Below are positions 1-9,320 of a stretch of 64,000 nucleotides of DNA, piece by piece. Under the pieces are notes generated by a model. It was not told the DNA's origin, ran no database searches, and was given only the letters and a program-made list of their open reading frames with translations. Within the stretch, counting starts at the first letter, position 1, and each line of letters starts with the position of its first letter. Source of the DNA: Eublepharis macularius (Eukaryota > Chordata > Lepidosauria > Squamata > Eublepharidae); NCBI RefSeq assembly GCF_028583425.1, contig NC_072801.1, forward strand, positions 17,752,001-17,816,000. Direction: 5' to 3'. Made by a program: the position numbers and the translations under genes.

Positions 1-344
1 CACACACACAGCGCTGGCCATTGACAAGTGCTCTGACACGGCTCTCATACAATAGCCTAACGTTCTGCAAAAAGCAGCTGTGCCAGTTAGGACTGTGTAA
101 ACATAGGCAAGAAAGGTCACAAAACACGCATCTTGCCTAAACAGAATCCTAAAGTTGTATAAAGATGCAAATAAGCATCAAAGTATTATTTGAGGACTCA
201 CAAAGGGGAATTTCTCTCCCCCCCCTCCCCATCTGCCATTGTGGGGCTTCTTCCACAAGCCCCCCTCTCTGCACTGCCTCTCTCTACTCCTCCACCTTCT
301 CTTTTTTGACTCCCCCCTCAACTTCCCTGCCTGCCCCCTTGCAC
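1..344. other. No gene seen; left edge inside an SNX29 intron
   Basis: This stretch is the distal part of the SNX29 intron that follows exon 4. It starts in a short CA run and becomes pyrimidine-rich at about 215-345. I see no exon, RNA gene or clear transposon end in it. Confidence 0.5.
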
Positions 345-1156
345 CAGCTCAAAACAGCTCCCCCACAGGATAATTCCAAGCAGTCCAACCATACTCGGTG
401 CAAACAGCACTCTATGTATTAACAATGATAATAAGGAACGTTTGAACACAGTCAAAAATACTACAAATATAAAAGTAACAAATCTCACAGTAATTTAACA
501 ATCAATGCAAATAGAATTCAATAGCCATAGTCCACAAGCGCTTGATAAGCCTCTTCCCTGGAAGTGAAGAAGCAGAGGTGATGAAAGCTTCAAAAACATG
601 AAGAATTTCTTCAATGAATGTATGAAAGAACGCTCATAAAGTAGCCACGCCCTACTTTATGAGCGTTCATTCATACATAAGACTCTTCACTTCCAGGGAA
701 GAGGCTCAGGGCTTTTTTTCAGGGGGAACACGGGGGAACGGAGTTCCGGAACCTCTTGAAAATGGTCACATGGCTGGTGGCCCCGCCCCCTGATCTCCAG
801 ACAGAAGGGAGTTTAGATTGCCCGGAGGGCAATCTAAACTCCCCTCTGTCTGGAGATCAGGGGGCGGGGCCACCAGCCATGTGACCATTTTCTCTGAGGG
901 CAACCTACTGAGTTCCACCACCTCTTTTCCCAGAAAAAAGCCCTGAAGAGGCTTATCAAGTGCTTGTGGACTATGACTATTGAATTCTATTTGTATTGAT
1001 TGTTAAATTACTGTGAGATTTGTTACTTTCATATTTGTAGTATTCTTGACTGTGTTAACATGTTCTTTATTATCATTGTTAATACACAGAGTGCTGTTTG
1101 CACCGAGTATTGTTGGACTGCTTGGAATTATCCTGCGGGGGAGTTGTTTTGAGCTG
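345..1156. repeat. Long inverted repeat (palindrome), interrupted by a hAT MITE
   Basis: The left arm from 345 (CAGCTCAAAACAGCTCCCCC) is mirrored by the right arm ending at 1156. The arms converge on a short spacer around 645-655 (CCACGCC). Matching inner blocks include TTGATAAGCCTCTTCCCTGG near 541 and its complement split around the MITE at 707-945. The arms contain AT-rich blocks such as AATTCAATAG paired with CTATTGAATT. The layout resembles the other palindromic retroelement termini in this window, but I could not find a convincing hammerhead core, so the family is unassigned. Confidence 0.75.
707..945. mobile_element. hAT-type MITE, family H (copy 1), 8-bp TSD
   Basis: The element begins CAGGGCTTTTTTTC and ends GAAAAAAGCCCTG. 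It is flanked by AAGAGGCT at 699-706 and again at 946-953, an exact 8-bp target duplication typical of hAT transposons. The interior is a near-perfect palindrome around CTGATCTCCAGACAG and its complement. There is no transposase frame, so it is non-autonomous. It landed inside the right arm of the 345-1156 palindrome and is therefore younger than it. Confidence 0.88.
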
Positions 1157-1719
1157 TTTCAGGTTTACTCCCTGTGATGTACCCCTTTTTTGTGCGTTTC
1201 TGCCCCCTTGCATCTTCAAGTCCAAGGTCTGCACCTTCAGATTTTGCCCACCACCCTTTCTGGCTCCCACTTTCCCCTGTCCTTTCCAGCCCATTCTCTC
1301 ACACACACTCAGTCTCTCTTTATACCTTCCTCCCACTACGCACTCCTGATATATTGTTGGACAGCACTGCGTGGTGCTACAGCAACCCCAAATGCCACCT
1401 GAAGTTTTTTTACATCACATCTGCGTGTATGCAGACATCGGCATCATGGAAGTGGGAGAAGTTAGCCCCCAAATTTCAAACTTTTTAAAATCTGCCCTAG
1501 CCCTGTGTAACTGCACTGTACAGATTTTTTTTTAAATCTGCATGGGAAGGGAGGGGGCACTCATAGCTTTACAATTGGACTAGCATAATTGTCCTTTTGC
1601 ATAGAAATCCTTAATGGAAAGATTTGCACCTCGGTAATAAAAGAAAATAACAAAAGCCGAAGGAGAAAGGAAGTGGAAATATTCAGCAACAGAGACATAT
1701 AAAATGTACAGGAATACAT
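1157..1719. other. No gene seen
   Basis: The sequence is pyrimidine-rich on the plus strand around 1200-1330, then AT-rich. Small open frames here follow the composition and have no recognisable domain. It is SNX29 intron. Confidence 0.5.
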
Positions 1720-1910
1720 AAAACTGACATATCAGATCAGGTCATTGGTCCAGCTAGCTCAGTACAGCCTACTGTGATCAGCAGCAGCTTTCCAAAGACT
1801 TAGGCAAAGAAAGGCTTTTCCTAAACACCTAATTGGAGATGCCAAAAACTGAATCTGGGACCCTCTGCACTCAAGCCCCCTGATCCATCACTGAGCCATG
1901 ATCCCCCCGC
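1720..1910 (-). repeat. Degraded tRNA-related SINE (squamate type)
   Basis: It contains the block CAGGTCATTGGTCCAGCTAG, the block GGAGATGCCAAAAACTGAAT, and a tail ending near CACTGAGCCATG. The same order of blocks recurs better preserved at 54815-55025. The complement of the right end reads like a pol III A-box region (TGGCTCAGTG). It is old and internally diverged. Confidence 0.6.
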
Positions 1911-2331
1911 CCCATCCAACAGCTCTCCTTTTGTGTTCTAACTTAATAGCCTCAAAGTGTCATAACAAAACATTTCTTTGCACATAGATTGGTATATTTT
2001 AACATGCTGAAACACTTGTGTTCAACATCACAGCTCACAAAAACCTCAGATTCAGGATGGCATCTCATAAAGTATCCCCCACCTCCTCCCTGACATAGCA
2101 AAGCTGTCTGAAGGTCATTTTGACATCTAGAAAGAAAGTTAGCATGGCAAGAGAAAAAGATACCAGAGAAAATGAAGGGAAGGCACCCTGCCTACAGGAA
2201 CAAGAGTGACTCAGCAGTCATGCTGTTTCCTTGGAAGTTGCAAGAAGAACAGGAATGCCTGGCAGGGCAAAGGACTCCCAAATGGAATGCAACTTGAGAA
2301 GCAGCCACCAGCCAGCTTCTCAGGAAGCCAG

Positions 2332-2569
2332 TAGGGGTGTGAGGTTTGGAAATTCGATTCGGGGAAAATTCCCGAATCAGACCCAATCTATAAAGATTCG
2401 AGATTTCCGAATTGGGGTCAGATTCAGAAATCCCAAATCAAAGATTTCCGAAGCATTCAGAATGCCTCGGAAAGCTTCGGGGCTAAGTTTAAAGGGCCCC
2501 GAATTTTTTCCCTGCTTTGGGTTTACCCAAAGCGGAAAATTCGAATCGACCTGGCCCTGCACAACCCTA
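2332..2569. mobile_element. hAT-type MITE with 8-bp TSD, TTCGAATC-rich interior
   Basis: The element begins TAGGGGTGTG and ends GCACAACCCTA, an imperfect terminal inverted repeat. GAAGCCAG at 2324-2331 is repeated exactly at 2570-2577, an 8-bp target duplication diagnostic of hAT elements. The interior is dominated by short inverted motifs (GATTCG, CGAATC, TTCGG). No transposase is encoded, and open frames across it are compositional. Confidence 0.82.
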
Positions 2570-2739
2570 GAAGCCAGATCCAACTCAGAAAGCACCTTCA
2601 GACTAGCTGTAGTTAGCAATGCCTCCCGAGGGCTCTCTCCCAGTACAATTTGTGTGGTAACATAGAGCTGGATGGGTTTACATTCTCCATGCTGTGAACC
2701 AGCTGGCTCCTGGGGAACCAACAGGACAGCTACACTTTT

Positions 2740-2935
2740 TCGATAGCATTTTGTTTTATCTTCAGTAGGGCAAAATTAAGTGACGAAGACCCAACATGAG
2801 ATGCATTGATTCAATGGAAACCACCGCCTTCTCTTTGTAAGATCTGAGCAAGGTTGTCAATGTTAGGACGTTTGAGAGGTCATTGATTCATAGGGTTGCC
2901 ATAAATCAGAAGTGAATTGATGGCACGTAACATAC
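2740..2935 (+). repeat. 3' part of a squamate SINE (tail of the 5S-related family)
   Basis: The block GGGTTGCCATAAATCAGAAG, then TGATGGCACGTAACATACAC, is the tail seen in reverse at the start of the 5S-like copies at 22425 and 33497. The 5S-like head is not clearly present here, so this is a 5'-truncated or diverged copy. Confidence 0.5.
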
Positions 2936-3104
2936 ACAAAGGGCTTAGAAGCAGGACCAGAGGAAGCAAAGGGGAACAACCTATTTGGAGAGGAAGAAAA
3001 AAAACCAAGCTACAAGTATCAGTTATTTGCATGGCTGACAATAGACTGATTGTCTACTATTCACAAACAAGTAAAAACAAAGCATTTTTAAAAGCCCAAA
3101 TTAC

Positions 3105-3229
3105 CCATTTCCATTTTACTGGAGAAGCCTGCTGCCTGTTTAATGGCTGCTGCAGTTAAGGCTAATCCCCGGGTCCTCTTCAAACCATGCTGGAGCACAG
3201 ATTCGAACTGAGCGCACAGGCATGTAACT
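3105..3229 (-). CDS. SNX29: SNX29 coding exon 4 (RUN domain, partial gene)
   Basis: On the minus strand a TTTTGCAG acceptor precedes 125 nt, ending at a GTAATT donor. The exon completes the split Arg codon of exon 3 and reads VTCLCAQFESVLQHGLKR, then TRGLALTAAAIKQAAGF, then SSKMEM plus one base. From memory of human SNX29 (VTCLCAQFEAVLQHGLKR, then SRGLALTAAAIKQAAGFASK) this is close to identical. It encodes the first helices of the RUN domain, a fold that contacts small GTPases. SNX29 also has coiled-coil and PX domains, which must lie to the left of this window. I found no exon 5 in positions 1-3104, so the gene runs off the edge. Confidence 0.94.
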
Positions 3230-3614
3230 CTGCAAAAGAACAAGCAGCTTAATGAGAAATGCGGTGGAGAACAGAAGCAAGACTAGGAACTAGAGTTCAA
3301 CACTGAAATCCCCATTTGCCTGGGGAGTTGCTGATGCTGAATACTGCGATTAAACCATGAATGGTTGTCTCTGTTGCCCACCCAACAAAGGAGCTAAGCA
3401 AGTACTTTCAGCCAAGTCCAGACTGGATCAGTATAAGACCATTGCTCCAATACAGGCAGCTAAAGCATCTCCTCACCATTTACCATCTTTCAGAAAAACA
3501 GGGCAGGGGGGAGCTCACAATCTTATTTTTCCAGAGGGGTTAGCTGTGTCAGTCTGTAGTCGCAAAATAGTAAAGAGTCCAGTAGCACCTTTAAGACTAA
3601 CCAACTTTATTGTA

Positions 3615-3654
3615 GCATAAGATTTCGGGAACCACAGCTCTCTTCGTCAGATGC
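3615..3654 (-). ncRNA. Hammerhead-ribozyme-like motif, family A
   Basis: Read on the minus strand the order is stem I GCAT, core CTGACGA, stem II hairpin GAGAGC/GTTCCC around TGTG, then GAAA, then the stem I return ATGC. The stem III dinucleotide position is diverged, so activity is doubtful. Its partner in the opposite arm is 3665-3704. Confidence 0.6.
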
Positions 3655-3664
3655 ATCTGATGAT

Positions 3665-3704
3665 GCATCTGACGAAGAGAGCTGTGGTTCTTGAAAGCTT
3701 ATGC
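3665..3704 (+). ncRNA. Hammerhead-ribozyme-like motif, family A
   Basis: Stem I is GCAT (3665-3668) with return ATGC (3701-3704). The core CTGACGA is at 3669-3675. The stem II hairpin is GAGAGC (3677-3682) and GTTCTT (3687-3692) around TGTG. GAAA is at 3693-3696, followed by GC-TT, which can form a two-pair stem III (A-U, G-C) with cleavage triplet CTT. All catalytic-core positions of the hammerhead consensus are present. Confidence 0.68.
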
Positions 3705-3774
3705 TACAATAAAGTTGGTTAGTCTTAAAGGTGCTACTGGACTCTTTACTATTTTGATCTTATTTTTATTATTT

Positions 3775-4000
3775 TATCTACAGCATTTATACTCTGGCCT
3801 TCTCTCTCACCCAATGGACACCTAAAATGGATTATGTCATAACCCCCTTCTCCATTTTACCCTCAGAACAACCCTGTAAGGTAGGTTCAACTGAAAGTGT
3901 GTGTGACTGCGCCATGGCAGTGTGAGGATTCAAACCTGGGTCTCCCAGATCCTGGTTCAATACTCTAACTGCTACACAACACTGCCTCACTTTCTTTTGC
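3775..4000 (-). repeat. tRNA-derived SINE with MIR-like core (reversed)
   Basis: The plus strand shows the reverse of the family best seen at 40365-40602: a 3' end near CAGCATTTATACTCTGGCC, the block CAACCCTGTAAGGTAGG, then GGATTCAAACCTGGGTCTCC, which is a reversed pol III B box, and a reversed head at CTGCTACACAACACTGCC. It lies in an SNX29 intron in the sense orientation of SNX29. Confidence 0.65.
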
Positions 4001-5113
4001 TGACAGACACTGAACAGAACCTTCAACTCAGAAATAAGATACTGGATGGTGCAGATCTGTGCCACGTCTGGTGGCTGATAGAAGAAATTCTTCTACCAGG
4101 AAAGCCCCTTGTGCGACAGCCAGCAGAACCAATTTGCACCATTCAACCCATTGTCTTTTTTTAAAAAATGAAGTTTTGGAAGTTGCTTCACCACCAACAC
4201 TTCCAGAAATTGGTACAACGTTTATCAGTAACTTTGATGGGAGTGTAGTTCTCATCAACAAGCTGTTATCTAAATACCTTACATTAACCAATCTGATGTC
4301 TAGGTTGGTTTTAAAGACATTGTCCCAAGGTGTCTCTATCAAAGGCTGCAAATACTGCATCTAGACCAACCTTGACAAGGCCCACCTTGATCACTAGAGC
4401 AGGCAAAGGGAAAAACAATGGGACTGATATAAGCCCTGTCTGTTCTTCAGGAAAAACCTATTCTGTCACTTTTCCCACTCCTCAAAGTTATACAGAAATA
4501 TTTCTATAAAGCTGAGCTGCTGTATTTACCAAGATGAATCTCAGTTTCTATACCCTTATTAATAAATAGGAACTACAAATATTCCGATTCCAGCCCAGAA
4601 AAACAAAGCCAGTGGTATTTATTTAACTGAAAAGAGCTTGGTTGTTATCAGTACCCACCAAATCAAGTTTGCATTTAAATAATTCCCAGGAATATCTGAC
4701 GCCCATTCAAACTGAAATTAACAACGTGTGGGGTCAGAAATTCAGAAACCCCCCTTATAAAAGGTCAAAATAACACTATGAAGTACCAGCCAAAATGAGA
4801 GAGAAGAGAAACTGCAAAATGTGGAAGTTATTCAGTTTCTTCTTCTCAAAAATAAACCTGAGAACAAGTTCTAAGAAAACAACCAAAAATACCCTTCCTG
4901 AGAAGTAATTGTACCATAGCTACTGTCACCCCCTGAAAAGCCTAACATACACTCAAAGACCCCCTTGAGTACACACTGTCTTCATTCCTGGATCCTAAGA
5001 TTTAACGTAAAAGTCGCCACAATTTAGGCATCAGTGGAGACAGCAACAAAATCTGGCAAGCCCCCAGAGCCCAAGCTAACTACCTTCAGCATCCAATCTA
5101 ATTAAGGTCCCAG

Positions 5114-5400
5114 CAGGGCTTTTTTTCCTAGGAAAAGAGGTGGGAGAACTCAGCGGGTTGCCAGCACAGGGGGCAACTCTTGGTGGGAGGTGGTGCCCCT
5201 GGTACCACATGCACGTGCACGAAGTGTGTGCACACTCCCAGGACCAATGACGTCACTTTGGGTCAGCTGGAACAAGGGGGGAGTTTTTTAAAGCTTAAAT
5301 CGCCCTAGGTGAAAATGATCACATGGCTGGTGGTCCCGCCCCCTGATCTCCAGACAGAGGGGGGTTTAGATTGCCCTCCACGTCCAGCTGGGCGCACAAC
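5114..5400. mobile_element. hAT-type MITE, family H, long form, right end missing
   Basis: It starts CAGGGCTTTTTTTCC and carries the extended family H interior, including GACGTCACTTTGGGTCAGCT and CACATGGCTGGTGGTCCCGC. The mirrored right arm is not found, so the copy is truncated or rearranged. The same long-form block recurs at 19073-19350. Confidence 0.65.
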
Positions 5401-5951
5401 TCCCTGCATTGGACCACAGGCTGCATCCAAGCAAGCACAGTCAGAAGGGCAAATGCTGTGTCAGTCTTGGGTCCGGACTGTAACCCTTCAGTTTTAGCCT
5501 TACAAAATCCTATCTGTACATTTTTTTTACTTACTTAGAGTGTTTATATCCTGCCTTTTTGCCCGGCCAGGGCCATTAGGGCAGCTAGAAATTAAACCAG
5601 CATAACTACATCACATGTGCATATGTAAAAAAATCAATTTAAAACCAAAGCTGGAAAATATATCTACGAAACAAAATACTACAAATTAAAACATCAGGCA
5701 GGACAGTGGGATCACTTAGGGAATGCAAGACAAACCAAAAGAAATCTTCACCCACTGGCAGAAGTCAGCGATAGGAGGGGTCAAATATTCCTGGGGAAGG
5801 AATTTCGTAATTTTGGCGCCACATGACATACAACCAACCCCCTTCCATCCCCCTCCCCCAGACTGGCACTAATGGGGCTACCAAGTAACCAGTTTACTGT
5901 GCAGATCATTAGATAAAGATATTTTCTACGGCTGACATGGAATGGACTTAC

Positions 5952-6004
5952 CTACTATCCGAATCAGAAGCAATCTCTTTCCTTCCTCCAAATCTGATCT
6001 GACA
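5952..6004 (-). CDS. SNX29: SNX29 coding exon 3
   Basis: On the minus strand the acceptor TTATTACAG precedes 53 nt ending at a GTAAGT donor. The exon begins in frame after exon 2 and reads CQIRFGGRKEIASDSDS, with the last two bases starting an Arg codon completed by exon 4. This matches the human SNX29 segment as I remember it, residue for residue. It lies just before the RUN domain. The phase (0 in, 2 out) agrees with both neighbouring exons, which together with the sequence makes the assignment firm. Confidence 0.96.
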
Positions 6005-6299
6005 CTGTAATAAGCACAACCACATGCATTAGATAAATCAGAAGAACCGTAAATGCCTTTATTTTGAATAGAAAATATGACTCAGCATCAGATCCGTTTT
6101 ATTAAAACTTGCAAAGCAACCGAAAGAGGCAAAACCTGCCTGCGCAAGCCACATTTTGCTTGGCTGACTAGCCAGCCGTTATTTGGGAATGCCAAATGTT
6201 CCCTGCCCCGCCCCCCACAAATCCTCTATTGGTGGGACACGATGAAGAGGGCAGAGGGGCTTACATGACGTCTTTCCTTCTCTAAAGGTTGGTGTGGTA

Positions 6300-6420
6300 A
6301 GAACAGTCCAGATGGATCAGACCAACGGTCAACCAAGTCCAGCGTCCTGCCTCACACAGTGGCCAGCCTGTTGCTTCCCTTTCCCCAAGTCCTCTGGGCA
6401 AGCCTGGGGAGGAGCTGGGC
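6300..6420 (+). repeat. SINE-like fragment
   Basis: The block AGTCCAGATGGATCAGACCA, followed by GTCCAGCGTCCTGCCTCACA, recurs in related form at 30700, 42600 and 60580. It is the middle of a squamate SINE; neither end is clear. Confidence 0.5.
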
Positions 6421-6711
6421 CTTGTTTTAATTAGCACAAAAGCATTTTGTGCTAATTAATCCCAGCCTCAGTCAGGCTGGGATTGAATAGAGACTATGAA
6501 TGGTTATCTCATTATCAGAAGTAACTGACTTCCTTAACAGAAGCAAACTGATCTCCATATCAGAAGCTACTGTTTGCATCTACTCCGCCCTCCCCTCTCC
6601 ACCTATATATCTGACCAGTTTCTTCTTGCCCTCCATGCATCTGACGAAGAGAACTGTGATTGTTGTTGTGGGTTTTCCGGGCTGTATTGCCGTGGTCTTG
6701 GCATTGTAGTT

Positions 6712-6752
6712 CCTGACGTTTCGCCAGCAGCTGTGGCTGGCATCTTCAGAGG
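6712..6752 (-). ncRNA. Hammerhead-ribozyme-like motif, family B
   Basis: On the minus strand the order is stem I CCT, core CTGAAGA, stem II GCCAGC/GCTGGC around CACAGCT, then GAAA, stem III CG, cleavage triplet GTC, and stem I return AGG. All conserved hammerhead positions are met, with a two-pair stem III that has no loop, the minimal type reported for Penelope-like elements. Confidence 0.75.
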
Positions 6753-6891
6753 TGTAGCACCAAAAGGCAGAGATCTCTCAGTGTCACAGTCACTGTCACA
6801 GTCAGTCAGTGTCACAGTCAGTGTCACAGTCAGTCACCGTCACAGTCAGTGTCACTGTGACACTGAGAGATCTCTGCCTTTTGGTGCTACA

Positions 6892-6932
6892 CCTCTGAAG
6901 ATGCCAGCCACAGCTGCTGGCGAAACGTCAGG
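6892..6932 (+). ncRNA. Hammerhead-ribozyme-like motif, family B
   Basis: This is the mirror partner of 6712-6752. CCT is at 6892-6894, CTGAAGA at 6895-6901, GCCAGC/GCTGGC form stem II, GAAACGTC is at 6922-6929, and AGG closes stem I at 6930-6932. The canonical GTC cleavage triplet is intact. Confidence 0.75.
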
Positions 6933-7159
6933 AACTACAATGCCAAGACCACAGCAATACAGCCCGGAAAACCCACAACAACCATCGTTCTCCGGCCGTG
7001 AAAGCCTTCGACAATACATAGAACTGTGATTCTCGAAAGCTTATGCTACAATAAAGTTGGTTAGTCTTAAAGGTGCTACTGGACTCTTTTTGATCAGTCT
7101 CTTATACTGCTTAGCCCTTCTGCAAAGAAAACCCACTGACTCCCATCAAGAAGAAGAAG

Positions 7160-7346
7160 ATCACGCCGTTGAGCTGCAACCAATTCATGGTGACCCCGTC
7201 TATGGGGCGTTCCAGGCAAGAGATGAGCGGAGGCGGTTTGCCATTGCCTTTCTCCCCAAAGCAACCCCTCTCTTCCTTGGTGGTCTCCCATCCAAGCACT
7301 GACAGTGGCCAACCCTGCTTAGCTGGGTCTGATGAACCCGGGCTAA
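7160..7346 (-). repeat. 5S rRNA-derived SINE (reversed)
   Basis: The segment CTTGGTGGTCTCCCATCCAA followed by CCAACCCTGCTTAGCTGGG is the reverse complement of the 5S rRNA internal promoter: C box GGATGGGAGACC and A-box region AGCTAAGCAGGG. The left part (TCATGGTGACCCCGTC) is the SINE tail. It is a retroposed copy, not a 5S gene, because only the promoter half of 5S is present. Confidence 0.78.
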
Positions 7347-7742
7347 ACGGGGCTGCAAAATTAACAAAGAATCCAGGAGCAGGACTAAAGGGAGAAAAGA
7401 AGTTGACACCGCCCACTAGGCGGCATGGCAAAGCCCTGACGAGTTGCTTGTTCTTGGCAATAATGCTACCGCCACTCAAACAAAAAAATCAGTCACAGCA
7501 AAAGATTTGCTAAAAGAGATTTAAAAAAGGGAATTGCACATTGTTAGCGTGTATGGAAAAAGTCACGAAACAAACATGGCTAAAGATCAAGTATATTTGT
7601 TTTGCAAAACCAAAATTTGAGGCATGCACAAAAATGGCAAATTACAATGGCGCCTAATTATTCTGGCACGAGAGCTCCAATTATGATCAGGAAGGTTTCC
7701 AAGAGGTAAAGGGCTCTCTCATTGCGAGCTCCAGGTGCTTAC

Positions 7743-7807
7743 CTGTTTCACTGCATCCAATAACCTCTCCAGCAGAAACTGTCTTCTGTCAACATTGTTT
7801 TGCAGCC
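7743..7807 (-). CDS. SNX29: SNX29 coding exon 2
   Basis: On the minus strand the acceptor GTTTTAG precedes 65 nt ending in a strong GTAAGC donor. Joined to the single leftover G of exon 1 it reads GLQNNVDRRQFLLERLLDAV, then KQ. Human SNX29 begins MSGSQNNDKRQFLLERLLDAVKQ as I remember it, so this copy has one extra residue and a Ser-to-Leu change near the start, with the helix FLLERLLDAVKQ unchanged. Phase 1 in and phase 0 out agree with exons 1 and 3. It acts as the N-terminal lead into the RUN domain. Confidence 0.96.
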
Positions 7808-9230
7808 CTAAAACTCAAGAAAGCATAAATCAAGCGGGTGGCCTATGAGAATTCACAGAAAGGGAAACAATCTATTCTGGAATCTTACCATCCAGGATAT
7901 TACAAGGCTGCACCTGCCTGGTTTTCACAATCCTTACTCAGCTCCCAACAGCTCTCACCAGCACAAGGGTAACAAGCACACGCAGTCCTTGGGCTATCTG
8001 GGTTCTCTCTCTGCCTGTGCTATATGGGAGACTTCAAAGGGTGAAGATATACTGCGATGGAGGAATGCCTTGCAGCATCCATCCATCCCCCAAACCCAAT
8101 TTCAACACCATCGCCACCCCGTTGCAGGATACTGTAAACTCAAGAGGTTTCTGATGTGGTGCCCGTGGGCACCACAGTACCTGCCAACAGCTTGCCCCAT
8201 GCTCACCCAGTGTGTTTAAAAAGTGGGCAGGGTCAGGTGGGCTTGTACACATTAGGGCTTCTGATTGGCTGTGCAGATTAGAAGACATCTTGTTAAACAA
8301 CTTCTGCCTTAAATGTTGAAAAGTTCCTAAATTTTATGCATAACCTTACTCCCTGATATTTTGGGGTAGGCCCCACCTCCTGTGTCAGCCATTTTGTTGT
8401 TGTGCCCACCATCCTGTACCAGAATTGCAGGCTCAAAAAGGCTGGGGACTCCTGCAGTAAGAAATCCTCCACTCTCTCCCAGCTTAAAGCATCTTGTTAT
8501 GTGCATATGTGCATGTATGGGTATGGCTAATTAAGATCAGAAGTGGCATTTTCCCTCTGCTTCTTAGTAACCCTGCTTGCCTTTTATCTTCTACATTGGC
8601 AAAACATACAGTCTTTGGGCCGACAAGGGTAAGGTAGTAAGGCACCTCATGGCATGCGTTTCCCAACCATCTCTCATTATAGAACACCATTCTTAGAGGC
8701 TACGGTTCCATCCGTGGTTCCGGGAGGGCAACGAGCATCGTAAATTCTCACTGGGTTATAGGAGAAGGCACACTTATCAGTTACATATTGCATGTATGCC
8801 TACTTTTATTTCCTCATGGGACAGGAAGTAGAACACAGAGGACTCGCAAGAACCAAACAGGACCAGACGTGCTAAGCTTCTGCTAGGCTGCTGTACTGTG
8901 AGTCCTTCCACTCATATCTTGGGACCACAGTTTTTAGATTTGAGCACAAACATTCTTCTGCACATCAGAAGCACACACCCCCCCTCCAAATATGCAGAAA
9001 TTCTTCTCTCGTCTGCAGGTAGGCCCATTTCTTTGCCTACTGAGTTTCAACATTTTTCAAAAGACATCTCCAGTTGACATTGCAATTCAAGATTTTCTTT
9101 TGAAAACTGAAAGGCTCCCAAAATACTATTGGATTCGTTTGTAAAGTATCAGAGGAGTTGGCTGTGTTAGACTGTAGTAGCAAAATAGAAGAGTCCAGTA
9201 GCACCTTTAAGACTAACCGACTTTACTGTA

Positions 9231-9270
9231 GCATAAGCTTTTGAGAATCACAGCTCTCTTCTTCAGATGC
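9231..9270 (-). ncRNA. Hammerhead-ribozyme-like motif, family A
   Basis: On the minus strand: GCAT, core CTGAAGA, stem II GAGAGC and its partner around TGTG, AAAGCTT, then ATGC. The core fits the consensus, while the linker after stem II is slightly diverged. Confidence 0.55.
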
Positions 9271-9320
9271 ATCGGACGAAGAGAGCTGTGATTCTCGAAA
9301 GCTTATGCTACAGTAAAGAT

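Larger units (their letters stand above)
3531..3756. mobile_element. Palindromic Penelope-like terminus, family A (copy 1), with TSD
   Basis: Two inverted arms meet near 3658. Each outer arm carries AGTCCAGTAGCACCTTTAAG or its complement, and each inner arm a hammerhead-like core (3615-3654 minus, 3665-3704 plus). ATCTTATTTTT at 3520-3530 is repeated at 3757-3767, an 11-bp target duplication that marks the ends. No coding sequence is present. A variable-length target duplication and hammerhead-bearing terminal repeats are known traits of Penelope-like retroelements; the assignment is inference from these. Confidence 0.75.
3230..5951 (-). other. SNX29: SNX29 intron 3
   Basis: It holds a palindromic family A element (3531-3756), a reversed SINE (about 3775-4000), a long-form family H MITE (5114-5400) and a short L2/CR1-like 3' tail near 5530-5580. 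The stretch 4000-5110 shows no recognised repeat and no exon. Open frames around 4028-4364 have no recognisable domain. Confidence 0.75.
6661..7019. mobile_element. Palindromic Penelope-like terminus, family B (copy 1), with TSD
   Basis: It begins TGTTGTTGTGGGTTTTCCGG. Its arms are mirror images: GGCATTGTAGTTCCTGACG on the left and the complement on the right. They meet in a short tandem region of GTCAGTGTCACA-type units at about 6780-6860. The right end carries an extra tail ending CCTTCGACAATACAT. Each arm has one hammerhead-like core. No protein is encoded. The target duplication is AGAACTGTGAT. Confidence 0.8.
6637..7093 (+). mobile_element. Family A Penelope-like terminus split by a family B insertion
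   Basis: The family A sense arm starts GCATCTGACGAAGAG at 6637, breaks at 6660, and resumes at 7020-7093 with the family's usual continuation to GGTGCTACTGGACTC. AGAACTGTGAT at 6650-6660 is repeated at 7020-7030, the target duplication made by the inner element (6661-7019). The break falls inside the family A stem II hairpin. This orders the two: family A is older, family B younger. Confidence 0.8.
6005..7742 (-). other. SNX29: SNX29 intron 2
   Basis: It holds a SINE-like fragment (about 6300-6420), a family A palindrome split by a family B palindrome (6637-7093), and a reversed 5S-derived SINE (about 7160-7346). The rest shows nothing I recognise. Confidence 0.75.

Noticed and set aside
345-1156. 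Hammerhead motif in the leftmost palindrome
   Set aside because: A GTGAAGA ... GATGAAAGC stretch near 561-590 resembles the layout, but the first core base is wrong and stem II does not pair well, so I did not call it.
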